Assembly: GCA_942493125.1 (NCBI GenBank)
Contig: OW818667.1
Span: 2,852,001 to 2,916,000, forward strand
Direction: 5' to 3'
Source of the DNA: Fusibacter_C sp942493125
Lineage (GTDB): Bacteria; Bacillota; Clostridia; Peptostreptococcales; Acidaminobacteraceae
Length of the DNA: 64,000 bases
In this document: piece after piece, positions 8,899-16,964 of the stretch
Layout of the letters: the number at the start of each line of letters is the position of its first letter
Position numbering within the stretch: the first letter of the stretch is position 1
The notes under the pieces: generated by a model
The model's database searches: none
Seen by the model: the letters and a program-made list of their open reading frames with translations, nothing else
Told to the model about the DNA's origin: nothing
Program-made: the position numbers and the translations under genes

Positions 8899-9777
8899 GT
8901 GAAAAAATATTATGGCAACAAACTCGCGATTGCGATATTCACGGTCCCAACGCTGGCACTTTTTAGCTTAATGGTATTTTATCCAATCCTTCAAGTGTTC
9001 TTCAGAAGCTTCTTTGATTGGAATGGCCTCTCCGCGGGAACGTTTATCGGCTTCGATAACTACTTCAGATTATTCGATGATAAATTATTTTTCCTAAGCA
9101 ACAAAAACGGTTTCATCTTCGCGGCAGTCATTACGGTCTTCCAGTTGACAGTCGCCACAGTCTTGGCGCTAGCCGTGTCCAATGTAAAAACGAAAGGTCG
9201 CAACTTCTTTCGAATCGTCTACTTTATCCCAGTCGTTTTATCGGTCACGGTCGTTTGCCAGCTTTGGTTATCCATTTACAATGCAGACACTGGCCTTCTC
9301 AACAAATTCTTTGAGCTCATCGGTTCGAACTACAGACAAAACTGGCTGACGGATCGAAATAAAGCTATCCTGGCAATCGCAGCCGTCAACGCATGGCAGT
9401 GGATGGGCTACCAATTCGCACTGATCCTCGCAGGCATCAAATCGATTCCAACGTCCTACTATGAAGCCGCACAGATCGATGGTGCGACGTCACTTCAAGC
9501 CCATATGAAAATAACGATGCCACTTTTGGCAGAAACGTATAAATTTTGTCTATTGATCTCAGTCACTGGTGGTATCAAAGCGTTTACTGAAATGTTCATC
9601 ATGACCAGCGGTGGTCCAGGCAACTCGACGTATACGTTGACGTATATGATGTATTCTTCCGCCTTTAGAAGCGGTGAGTTCGGCTACGGCTTAGCGGCTG
9701 CTTCGATCTTGGTCCTCGAATGCCTCATGGCAATTTTAGTGATCAATAGAGTTTTCAAAACGACTGAAGGTGCATAA
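8899..9777 (+). CDS. sugar ABC transporter permease, MalF-like
   Basis: A 292-residue inner-membrane permease with six predicted membrane segments. The conserved cytoplasmic EAA loop is present as YEAAQIDGATSLQAHMKIT, the contact site for the ATPase. It forms a heterodimer with the MalG-like permease that follows almost directly. The start is GTG at 8899, with AGAAAGGA upstream. No ATPase gene lies in the locus, so the pair probably uses a shared ATPase of the MsmK/MsiK type encoded elsewhere. Confidence 0.92.
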   Translation: MKKYYGNKLAIAIFTVPTLALFSLMVFYPILQVFFRSFFDWNGLSAGTFIGFDNYFRLFDDKLFFLSNKNGFIFAAVITVFQLTVATVLALAVSNVKTKGRNFFRIVYFIPVVLSVTVVCQLWLSIYNADTGLLNKFFELIGSNYRQNWLTDRNKAILAIAAVNAWQWMGYQFALILAGIKSIPTSYYEAAQIDGATSLQAHMKITMPLLAETYKFCLLISVTGGIKAFTEMFIMTSGGPGNSTYTLTYMMYSSAFRSGEFGYGLAAASILVLECLMAILVINRVFKTTEGA

Positions 9778-9778
9778 T

Positions 9779-10612
9779 ATGAAAAAAAGATCATTTCCTC
9801 AACTATTTTTTAAGCTATTTTTATGGGCGTATGCCTTTATATCACTCTATCCACTCGTGTGGATGATCCTTTACTCCTTTAAAAACAACGAAGAAATCTT
9901 TGTCAGCAACCCTTTTGGGTTCCCAAAAATCATGCGCTTTGAGAACTATATCAACGCTTGGTCGCAGTACGATGTGCCTGTCTATTTCATGAACAGTCTG
10001 ATCGTCGCATCGGCGACCGTGGTCATCACAATCGTCTTAGCCATGATGTTTGCCTACGCTACTAGCCGCATGAAATGGCGGGGCAAAAACTTTGTCAGAA
10101 CATACGTGGCATTGGGCATGTTCATTCCAGTGCAAGCCGTCCTGATTCCAGTGACGCGCATCGTTCAGGATCTAGGCCTTTCAGGCAGTCACTGGGCGCT
10201 CATAGTACCATACACGGCCTTCAACTTAGCCTTTTCAACGCTCGTCTTCTACGGATTCTTCATTGGGCTACCCGAAGAATTGGAAGAGGCGGCATGTATT
10301 GATGGTGCCAATATCTTTCAGACGTTTTTCTTCGTCATCGTACCGACGGTTAAGCCTGCGATCTCGACCCTTGCGATTTTTACATTCCTCAACGCTTGGA
10401 ATGAGTTCATATTGGCCAACGTCCTCGTCATGGATCAGAGCTTAAAGACATTACCACTGGGCATCTTGTTCTTCCAAGGTCAATTCACGACGGATTGGGG
10501 CGCAATGGGTGCAACCATGGTCATCGCGAGCTTGCCGACCGTACTGGTCTATACATTGTTCAGCAACCAGGTTGAAAGAGCGATCACGATTAGTGGTGCG
10601 GTTAAGGAGTAA
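9779..10612 (+). CDS. sugar ABC transporter permease, MalG-like
   Basis: A 277-residue permease with six membrane segments and the EAA motif LEEAACIDGANIFQTFFFV. It is the second membrane half of the importer. ATG at 9779 has GAAGG eight bases upstream and overlaps the TAA of the first permease by one base; the in-frame GTG at 9770 lies inside the ribosome site. The downstream alpha-galactosidase gene starts 90 bp later and is probably in the same transcript. Confidence 0.92.
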   Translation: MKKRSFPQLFFKLFLWAYAFISLYPLVWMILYSFKNNEEIFVSNPFGFPKIMRFENYINAWSQYDVPVYFMNSLIVASATVVITIVLAMMFAYATSRMKWRGKNFVRTYVALGMFIPVQAVLIPVTRIVQDLGLSGSHWALIVPYTAFNLAFSTLVFYGFFIGLPEELEEAACIDGANIFQTFFFVIVPTVKPAISTLAIFTFLNAWNEFILANVLVMDQSLKTLPLGILFFQGQFTTDWGAMGATMVIASLPTVLVYTLFSNQVERAITISGAVKE

Positions 10613-10702
10613 GTGAAGTAGCTTTGATAATTAATAGAGTTTGTAAATAAGTGGCATATTTTTTAATAAAAATGGTGTGGTTAACAATAGTAGGAGGTTG
10701 CT

Positions 10703-12943
10703 TTGACGATTACGTTTGACTCAACAAATCAGGTATTTCACTTAAAAAATGACAAGATCAGCTATATCTTTGGCATCCTGAGAAATGGCCACTTAGGACA
10801 TTTTTACTACGGTCAGACCCTTCACATGAACGCTGAAAGTGAACTGACGCAGGATCTTTTTAAACAAGATGAAAACCGAGGGCTAACCAACTACGTCTAT
10901 GAAGGTGACATGACGTTTTCGCTTAATTTGGAACGTCTGGAATATCCATGCTTTGGGACGACGGACTATCGAACGCCCGCTGTGGATGTCGTGTCGCAAA
11001 CGGGAAGCAGCGTTGTGGATTTTGCCTACAAGACGCATCGCATCTTATCAGGTAAAAAGAAGCTAGATGGCCTGCCTGCCACACGGGCAGGTGAGGAGGA
11101 CGCTTTAACACTTGAAATCGACCTTTATGACGATGTGCTTGAAGCGACTTTGACGCTTTCTTATACGGTGTTTGCAGACCTCCCAGTGATTGCAAGGCAT
11201 GCAAAACTCACCAATCATGGCGCGACACCTTTTGTCGTCAAGCGATTGATGAGTTTGAGTTTAGATCTTCCGGATGCAGAGTGGCAAATGACTCAGCTCT
11301 ATGGCGACTGGACGCGCGAACGCCATATGGCATCTCATGACTTGCACCCTGGGATTCAATCCATCGGTAGTCTACGCGGGGCATCCAGTGCTGCGCACAA
11401 TCCATTTATGATGTTAACACGCAAGCATACGAATGAAGTTCAAGGTGAAGCCATCGGCATTTCACTCGTATACAGTAGCAATTTCCTCATACAAAATGAA
11501 GTCAATTCAGATGACAAAGTGCGCATCAGTGCAGGCATTCATCCACAAGGGTTTCAGTGGACACTTGAATCGAAGCAGGCGTTTCAGTCACCTGAGGCGC
11601 TACTCGTCTATTCAAATCAAGGCATTGGTGATCTGAGCCGTTCGTTTCACAATTTGTTTAGGGACCATCTGATCCCTGATCGCTTTAGAGACGAGCCGAG
11701 ACCGATCCTGATCAACAACTGGGAAGCGACGTATTTTGACTTTGATGAAGCCAAGATTCTCGACTTAGCCAAGGGCGCAAAAGAGCTTGGCATCGAAATG
11801 CTCGTATTAGACGACGGCTGGTTTGGCAAACGAAACGATGACACATGTGGCCTAGGCGACTGGTCTGTGAACACAGATAAATTGCCAAGTGGCATACAAG
11901 GGTTGTCAAAAGCTGTGAACGCAGTAGGTTTGAAATTCGGCCTTTGGATAGAACCAGAGATGATCAATAAAGGCACGAAGCTCTACGCCGCACATCCAGA
12001 TTGGCTGATTGGCGATCCACTTAGAAAGCGCTCTCATGGTAGAAATCAGTACGTGCTGGATTATTCGAGACCTGAAGTGGTGGATGGCATCTTTGATCAG
12101 CTCACTGAAGTGTTTGATGGCGCATCCGTAGACTATATCAAATGGGATATGAACCGTAACATCACAGAGGCATTCAGCGTTACACTGCCTGAAGACCGCC
12201 AAGGCGAACTGTTGCATCGTTATATTCTCGGTGTGTATGACCTCTATGAGCGTATGACCAGCCGTTACCCACACATACTCTTTGAGTCGTGTTCTGCAGG
12301 TGGCGGTCGATTTGATCCAGGTATGCTCTATTATGCACCGCAGGCTTGGACCAGTGACAACACCGATTCCGTTGAACGCCTCAAAATCCAATACGGCACC
12401 AGCTTAGCTTATCCACTCTCGGCCATGGGCTCACATGTTTCCGATATTCCAAACCATCAAGTGAAGCGTCAAACGCCACTCAAAATGCGCGCCGATGTCT
12501 CTTACTTCGGAACCTTTGGCTATGAACTCAACATTTTAAAGATGCCTGAAGATGTGCTCGATACTGTAAAAGAGCAAATCACTTTCTTTAAAGCTCATCG
12601 CGAACTGATTCACCAAGGTGACTTTTATCGTTTGCTAAGTCCCTTTGAAAAGCAGGGTAACCAAACCGCTTGGATGGTGGTCTCCAAAGATGGGAGCGAA
12701 GCGTTAGTTGCTTATTACCAAGTTCTTGCGAAACCCAACGATGCGACATTCAACCTTAAATTACAGGGACTTATGCCCGAATCAATCTACCGTGTCAGCG
12801 GTTATCCCCAACCGCTTTCTGGCAGTTACTTGACGCAGTTTGGCATCCTCATCAAACCGTCATTCAACGGGATTGAGTACAGTGGCGATGCCACTGGGGA
12901 TTATCAGTCTAGACTTTGGTTGATTGAAAGAGCGGATAAGTGA
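10703..12943 (+). CDS. alpha-galactosidase, GH36
   Basis: A 746-residue glycoside hydrolase, the usual length for the bacterial GH36 group. It has an N-terminal beta-sandwich, a catalytic barrel and a C-terminal beta domain. The signatures are visible: LVLDDGWFGKRNDD, FGLWIEPEMI, YIKWDMNRN with the catalytic nucleophile Asp482, CSAGGGRFD, and WTSDNTDSVERL with the acid/base Asp552. There is no signal peptide, so it acts in the cytoplasm on imported alpha-galactosides. The start is TTG at 10703 with AGGAGG five bases upstream. As last gene of the sugar locus, it suggests raffinose-family sugars, melibiose or galactomannan fragments as the imported substrate. Confidence 0.93.
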   Translation: MTITFDSTNQVFHLKNDKISYIFGILRNGHLGHFYYGQTLHMNAESELTQDLFKQDENRGLTNYVYEGDMTFSLNLERLEYPCFGTTDYRTPAVDVVSQTGSSVVDFAYKTHRILSGKKKLDGLPATRAGEEDALTLEIDLYDDVLEATLTLSYTVFADLPVIARHAKLTNHGATPFVVKRLMSLSLDLPDAEWQMTQLYGDWTRERHMASHDLHPGIQSIGSLRGASSAAHNPFMMLTRKHTNEVQGEAIGISLVYSSNFLIQNEVNSDDKVRISAGIHPQGFQWTLESKQAFQSPEALLVYSNQGIGDLSRSFHNLFRDHLIPDRFRDEPRPILINNWEATYFDFDEAKILDLAKGAKELGIEMLVLDDGWFGKRNDDTCGLGDWSVNTDKLPSGIQGLSKAVNAVGLKFGLWIEPEMINKGTKLYAAHPDWLIGDPLRKRSHGRNQYVLDYSRPEVVDGIFDQLTEVFDGASVDYIKWDMNRNITEAFSVTLPEDRQGELLHRYILGVYDLYERMTSRYPHILFESCSAGGGRFDPGMLYYAPQAWTSDNTDSVERLKIQYGTSLAYPLSAMGSHVSDIPNHQVKRQTPLKMRADVSYFGTFGYELNILKMPEDVLDTVKEQITFFKAHRELIHQGDFYRLLSPFEKQGNQTAWMVVSKDGSEALVAYYQVLAKPNDATFNLKLQGLMPESIYRVSGYPQPLSGSYLTQFGILIKPSFNGIEYSGDATGDYQSRLWLIERADK

Positions 12944-12963
12944 AACCATTGAAACAACAGAAA

Positions 12964-12993
12964 ATGAGTTGAAAAGCTTGACACTTTAACTCA
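12964..12993 (+). repeat. dispersed intergenic repeat, type B, copy 1
   Basis: A 30-bp unit that begins ATGAGTTG, has the core AAAAGCTTGACAC and ends AACTCA. A second copy is at 13566-13596. The outer TGAGT/ACTCA arms match the type A repeats at 30.9, 34.1, 38.0 and 45.5 kb, but the core differs. Confidence 0.6.
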
Positions 12994-13030
12994 AACACTA
13001 TTAGGTTAACACATCCTAATAGTGTTTTTA
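12993..13030 (+). terminator. terminator of the alpha-galactosidase operon
   Basis: A perfect 13-bp stem, AAACACTATTAGG with CCTAATAGTGTTT, around a nine-base loop and followed by T-rich sequence. It begins where the type B repeat ends. Confidence 0.85.
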
Positions 13031-13103
13031 TTTATGATAAAAGAGGTTGACTTTTACGACAAATAAATGTAAAATTATGGAAATTAATGTCGAAAACAAA
13101 ACC

Positions 13104-13132
13104 TTGAACATACAACATATTAGTTGTATACT
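13104..13132 (+). promoter_or_regulatory. promoter with overlapping palindromic operator
   Basis: TTGAAC (13104-13109) and TATACT (13127-13132) are spaced by exactly 17 bp. The spacer and -10 contain ATACAAC-ATATTA-GTTGTAT (13110-13129), a palindrome with perfect 7-bp arms. This fits autorepression by the helix-turn-helix protein encoded directly downstream. Confidence 0.7.
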
Positions 13133-13155
13133 TGGATTAGAAGAAAGGTTCATCT

Positions 13156-13533
13156 ATGAATCAAACTGTTCAAGTAAGGGAGCTGATAAATATGAGCGAT
13201 TATAAATCTTTTATTTCGGATCTTTTAGAAAAAGATGAGGCTTTAAAGAATGAAGTTCAGTTTTTAGAGTTGAAATATTCAATAATTAATGAATTGGTAA
13301 CCTATAGAAAAGAAAATAATTTGACACAGGCTCAGTTTGCCGAATCAATAAACGTAAAACAACAAGCTATTTCAAGATTTGAAAAAGGTGAAATTGATGC
13401 GAGAATCAGTTTTATTGCAAAAGTCGTGATGGGGATGAAGAAAAAGATGGTATTTAGCAATTTGGATGCAGTCCAGGTTGAGAAAACAATTACCAGAAAA
13501 AAGAAGGAAATTGATATGCTGAAAACAAGTTGA
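13156..13533 (+). CDS. XRE-family HTH protein, HigA-like
   Basis: A 125-residue protein. The helix-turn-helix spans about residues 50-105 (YRKENNLTQAQFAESINVKQ, then QAISRFEKGE), with a charged N-terminal helix of the kind seen in HigA antitoxins and a Lys-rich tail. No toxin gene is adjacent on either side, so it is an orphan regulator or a former antitoxin. Two starts are possible: ATG at 13156 (GAAAGG upstream) and ATG at 13192 (AAGGGAG upstream); the protein would be 113 residues from the second. It probably represses its own promoter through the palindrome at 13110-13129. Confidence 0.75.
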   Translation: MNQTVQVRELINMSDYKSFISDLLEKDEALKNEVQFLELKYSIINELVTYRKENNLTQAQFAESINVKQQAISRFEKGEIDARISFIAKVVMGMKKKMVFSNLDAVQVEKTITRKKKEIDMLKTS

Positions 13534-13548
13534 ATATGTTTATTTACA

Positions 13549-13596
13549 ATGAGTCGAAAAGCTAAATGAGTCGAAAAGCTTGACACATCAACTCAT
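13549..13596 (+). repeat. dispersed intergenic repeat, type B, partial plus full copy
   Basis: A 15-bp partial unit (13549-13563, ATGAGTCGAAAAGCT) is followed by a full unit (13566-13596) with core AAAAGCTTGACAC and end AACTCAT. It resembles the copy at 12964. The TTGACA inside the full unit is positioned to serve as the -35 box of the lysS leader. Confidence 0.6.
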
Positions 13597-13608
13597 TTAT
13601 GGTAAATT
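13580..13608 (+). promoter_or_regulatory. lysS promoter, -35 inside repeat
   Basis: TTGACA at 13580-13585 lies 17 bp from TAAATT at 13603-13608. Transcription would start near 13615, directly before the T-box leader. The -35 lies inside a type B repeat unit. Confidence 0.6.
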
Positions 13609-13619
13609 TCTCTCAACGT

Positions 13620-13826
13620 AAGATTTATAGACTGTGACTGAGGGATGAAGTATCGGACGCACTTCAAAGAGAGTTGGCGATAGGTGAGAGCTGACAGGTG
13701 TGGATATGGATAAAGACTCATGAGTTGCGTAAAAGCCGGTTAACGACCGTTATCCCGTCATAAGTTATAAATTAGGATGGTACCGCGTGAACACGCTCCT
13801 TACAGTGAATGTAAGGGGCTTTTTTT
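13620..13826 (+). promoter_or_regulatory. T-box leader (lysine) of lysS
   Basis: The leader has the conserved elements of a T-box riboswitch: AGTA near 13649, the distal stem I block AAAGAGAGTTGGCGATAGG through GTGAGAGCTG, a stem III (CGGTTAACGACCG), the T-box sequence AGGATGGTACCGCG at 13774-13787, and a terminator hairpin GCTCCTTAC/GTAAGGGGC with seven T (13795-13826). Near the expected specifier position, GATAAAGACTC offers AAA or AAG (13712-13715), both lysine codons. Uncharged tRNA-Lys would stabilise the antiterminator and allow lysS expression. The T-box call is firm; the exact specifier is read by eye. Confidence 0.9.
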
Positions 13827-13853
13827 ATTGAAATAATGTTATAAGGAGGCAGC

Positions 13854-13886
13854 ATGACGTGGTCATGCGATGAAAACAATGAGTGA
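13854..13886 (+). CDS. 10-residue leader ORF overlapping the lysS start
   Basis: ATG at 13854 follows AGGAGG (13844-13849) by four bases and encodes MTWSCDENNE, stopping at a TGA (13884-13886) beyond the lysS start in another frame. The lysS ATG at 13870 is 20 bases from this ribosome site, too far for normal initiation. Either lysS is reached by coupled re-initiation, or the sequence has a one-base error here that would join the frames. Confidence 0.4.
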   Translation: MTWSCDENNE

Positions 13887-15369
13887 ACAAGTTTATGTAA
13901 AAAAATTAAGTGAACAAGAGCAGATTCGAGTGGATAAACTTAAGGATTTGGAAAATTTGGGGATTGATCCGTTCGGTGGCAGATTCGATGTGACGCATCA
14001 TTCGGAAGCACTCAAGACGACCTATATGGACACGACAAAAGAGTATTTGGAAGAAAATGAAATCCAAGTTGCCGTTGCTGGTAGAATTATGACTAAGAGA
14101 AGCAAAGGCAAAGCGGGCTTCATGCATATTCAAGACAACGATGGACAAATCCAGATTTACTTGAGACAAGACGTTTTGTCAGAGCTTGACTACAGCGTGT
14201 TTGATATGTGCGATATCGGTGATATCGTCGGCATCAGAGGCAATGTGTTTAGAACAAACACTGGTGAAATCAGTGTAAAGGCAAAAGAGTACATCCATTT
14301 GACAAAAGCTTTAAAGCCGCTTCCAGAAAAATTCCACGGTATCACAGATGAAGACGAAAAATTCCGTAAGAGATATCTCGACATTATCATGAACGCTGAC
14401 GTTAAAGAAATTTTCATGAAGAAGCAAAAATTCTGGAGTACAATCCGTAATTTCCTTATAGAAAACAACTTCTTAGAGGTAGAAACGCCAATCCTTGAGA
14501 CCTCTTCAGGCGGCGCGGCGGCGACACCATTTTCAACGCACCACAATGCACTTGATATTGATGTCTTTTTAAGAATTTCCATGGGCGAACTCTGGCAGAA
14601 AAAACTGCTCGTAGCTGGCTTTGAAAGAACATTTGAAATCGGTAGACAGTTTAGAAATGAAGGCATGAGCCCTGAGCATCTTCAAGATTATACGCAAATG
14701 GAGTTTTACTGGGCCTATGCGGATTTCAAAATGGGCATGGATTTTTGTAAGGAAATGTACCGCCGCGTGACAAAAGCGGTCATGGGCACTTCAAAGTTTA
14801 CTACCAGAGGCTTTGAGATCGATATGGACTCTGAATGGGAAATTTATGATTTTGAAACAGTGATTGAAGAAAAAATGGGCATTAACATTTTCAACACGAC
14901 AAAAGAAGAAATCATCGCGAAACTAAACGAAAAGGGCGTTGAATACGATCCGAAATCAGGCTACTGGAGATTGGTGGACGTGCTTTGGAAAATCGTGAGA
15001 AAAGACCTTTCCGGTCCTGGATTCCTCGTGGGTCAACCCGTTCAACTCAATCCGCTTCCTAGAAGACTCAAAGAAGACGAAAGAAAAGTGGCTCAAATGC
15101 AGATCATCCTCGCCGGTTCAGAAATGGGTAACGGCTACACAGAGCTTAACAACCCACTCGACCTCGAAGAGCGCTTCAAAGAGCAACGCACGATGGGTGA
15201 AGCCGGTGACGAAGAGGCACATGAACACGATGAAACATTTGTGGAAGCACTCCGTTACGGCATGCCACCTGCATTTGGATTTGGCGTGTCAGAGAGATTC
15301 TTCTCTGTCATGATGGACCGACCAATCAGAGAATGCGTCATGTTCCCGCTCATGAAGCCTCGGGCTTAA
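13870..15369 (+). CDS. lysS: lysyl-tRNA synthetase, class II
   Basis: A 499-residue class II synthetase that charges tRNA-Lys. The N-terminal OB-fold anticodon domain spans about residues 45-145 (VAGRIMTKRSKGKAGFMHIQ). Catalytic motif 2 appears as FRNEGMSPEHLQDYTQMEFY. Motif 3 is unusual: FGFGVSERFFSVMMDRPIRE, where most bacterial LysRS have a GIGIDRL sequence; the catalytic Arg is kept. I associate this variant with divergent LysRS forms, from memory only. Starts at 13870 or 13879 are possible and neither has a well-spaced ribosome site. Regulation is by the T-box leader upstream. It may be a second LysRS in this genome. Confidence 0.9.
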   Translation: MKTMSEQVYVKKLSEQEQIRVDKLKDLENLGIDPFGGRFDVTHHSEALKTTYMDTTKEYLEENEIQVAVAGRIMTKRSKGKAGFMHIQDNDGQIQIYLRQDVLSELDYSVFDMCDIGDIVGIRGNVFRTNTGEISVKAKEYIHLTKALKPLPEKFHGITDEDEKFRKRYLDIIMNADVKEIFMKKQKFWSTIRNFLIENNFLEVETPILETSSGGAAATPFSTHHNALDIDVFLRISMGELWQKKLLVAGFERTFEIGRQFRNEGMSPEHLQDYTQMEFYWAYADFKMGMDFCKEMYRRVTKAVMGTSKFTTRGFEIDMDSEWEIYDFETVIEEKMGINIFNTTKEEIIAKLNEKGVEYDPKSGYWRLVDVLWKIVRKDLSGPGFLVGQPVQLNPLPRRLKEDERKVAQMQIILAGSEMGNGYTELNNPLDLEERFKEQRTMGEAGDEEAHEHDETFVEALRYGMPPAFGFGVSERFFSVMMDRPIRECVMFPLMKPRA

Positions 15370-15427
15370 TCGAGTAATTAGTAATGCAGCATGGTATTTA
15401 ATTTCAACAATATTAGAATAATAGCAA

Positions 15428-15467
15428 CAGCCGCTTCGTTTTTAATAAAAACGAGCGGCTGTTTTTT
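15428..15467 (+). terminator. lysS terminator
   Basis: CAGCCGCT and CGTTTTT pair with AAAAACG and AGCGGCTG, followed by six T. The 354-bp gap around it (15370-15723) otherwise holds AT-rich sequence with a TTGACA at about 15627 and no clear matching -10, probably the region of the promoter for the next gene. Confidence 0.85.
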
Positions 15468-15723
15468 ATTGTCAATATCTTTTGTTGTCAATAAATGTCA
15501 AAAAAACGCCTTTTAAAACTATACAAAGACAACGTCATAAAACCTTCGAAATTGATAATAAAGGGGTATTTTGAATGCCATAAAAATTTATTTTTGTGAA
15601 AACAAAACAAATTGAATTTTCTGACATTGACAGTATAAATTAATTTGTATAGGTTGTATAGTATCTGTTAACAAATTGTAAATTATTTTCACAAACTCAA
15701 TAAATATCAAAGGCGGTTTATAT

Positions 15724-16896
15724 ATGAAGCATAGACCCAAATTAATACAAGGTACCATTCTAGCTATAGGATTAATGATGTTTATAGCGGTTGTCTATTG
15801 GCTCAATCAACCAGAAGAAGGTGCTGCAGCAACTGCGGCAAGTAAAGTAATCTTTGCTAGAGCCCATGTCTCAGAGCTCATATCAGATAATGCAAGTCCT
15901 GACGTATGGACTGAGGGACTGAGGTTAGGGACACAGGAAGCCGTTTTAGCAATCGATAGTGGCGTTTTTAAAGAGCAAGAAATTTATGCGACGAACTATT
16001 TAGGTGCATATGGAAACATCGATTTGAAAGTGGACACAAGAGTCATTGTTCGATTGGATATAGATGAAAGTGGAAATCCGTATATCACTTCCATAGTAAA
16101 CTACGATCGAAGTGCTATGCTGATTGGTCTTGCACTTATCTTCATGGCAAGTCTGATCATAATTGGAGGAAAAAAGGGCATCGCAGCAATTGTTGGTCTC
16201 GCATTTACTATGTTTAGTATATGGTTTTTCTTGATTCCACTATTGAAAAGAGGATTTCCTGCAATTCCATCGGCTATCTTGCTTGTAGCGATTACGACGC
16301 TTGTTTCACTGGTAGCTCTGAATGGTTTTTCAAAAAAGACTTGGATTGCGGTTGCTGGATGCGTTGGGGGCGTTACCATTGCGGGCATAATTGCATCACT
16401 TGTGACCATTGTCACACCAATAAACGGATTTAACATGCCAGAAGCAGAAGAGATGATTCTTAGATCCTCTGATGAAGGACTCCGTATCAGTGGTCTTCTT
16501 GTAAGTGGTGTCTTAATTGCTTCATTGGGAGCAGTCATGGACGTTGCACTAAGTGTTACATCAGCTATTGCTGAGTTACACGAGATGAATCCAAAAGCGA
16601 AAGCAAAAGACCTATTTAGATCGGGATTAAATATTGGTCGGGATACGATGGGAACGATGGCGAACACATTAATTCTTGCTTTTGCAGGCGCATCACTCAA
16701 TATGCTTGTTCTGTTTAGAGTATTTGATTATCCATATGTGCAAATTTTCAATAGCGATTTGATGACGATAGAAATTATCCAAGGGCTTGCAGGTTCTATC
16801 GGAATTGTTCTGACAGTGCCACTTGTGGCGGTATTAAGTGCAACTTTATATGGCGTGAAACATACGCCTCAAAAGGGGTTAAACGTTAAGAGGTAG
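15724..16896 (+). CDS. YibE/F family membrane protein
   Basis: A 390-residue polytopic membrane protein. A membrane segment near residues 9-27 is followed by an extracytoplasmic domain of about 110 residues (DLKVDTRVIVRLD, NPYITSIVNYDR), then six or seven further membrane segments. The conserved block GAVMDVALSVTSAIAELHEM, then DLFRSGLNIGRDTMGTMANT, is the YibE/F hallmark. The family is widespread in Firmicutes and its function is not established. It appears to be the first gene of the cell-envelope region, 68 bp before the giant S-layer protein gene. Confidence 0.88.
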   Translation: MKHRPKLIQGTILAIGLMMFIAVVYWLNQPEEGAAATAASKVIFARAHVSELISDNASPDVWTEGLRLGTQEAVLAIDSGVFKEQEIYATNYLGAYGNIDLKVDTRVIVRLDIDESGNPYITSIVNYDRSAMLIGLALIFMASLIIIGGKKGIAAIVGLAFTMFSIWFFLIPLLKRGFPAIPSAILLVAITTLVSLVALNGFSKKTWIAVAGCVGGVTIAGIIASLVTIVTPINGFNMPEAEEMILRSSDEGLRISGLLVSGVLIASLGAVMDVALSVTSAIAELHEMNPKAKAKDLFRSGLNIGRDTMGTMANTLILAFAGASLNMLVLFRVFDYPYVQIFNSDLMTIEIIQGLAGSIGIVLTVPLVAVLSATLYGVKHTPQKGLNVKR

Positions 16897-16904
16897 GTTG
16901 ATCC

Positions 16905-16931
16905 TTACAAAAGCCATTTCGGTTTTTGTAA
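16905..16931 (+). terminator. weak hairpin between yibE/F-like gene and S-layer gene
   Basis: TTACAAAAGCC pairs with GGTTTTTGTAA around a five-base loop with one G-T pair. There is no long T-run, so it is a weak terminator or an mRNA-processing hairpin. Confidence 0.4.
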
Positions 16932-16964
16932 TTATCATAATGAAGGTGTTAGGGGGGGTATGAA

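Noticed and set aside
11906..12391. 161-residue ORF opposite the alpha-galactosidase
   Set aside because: It lies wholly inside the antisense of the GH36 catalytic domain and shows no plausible protein motif.
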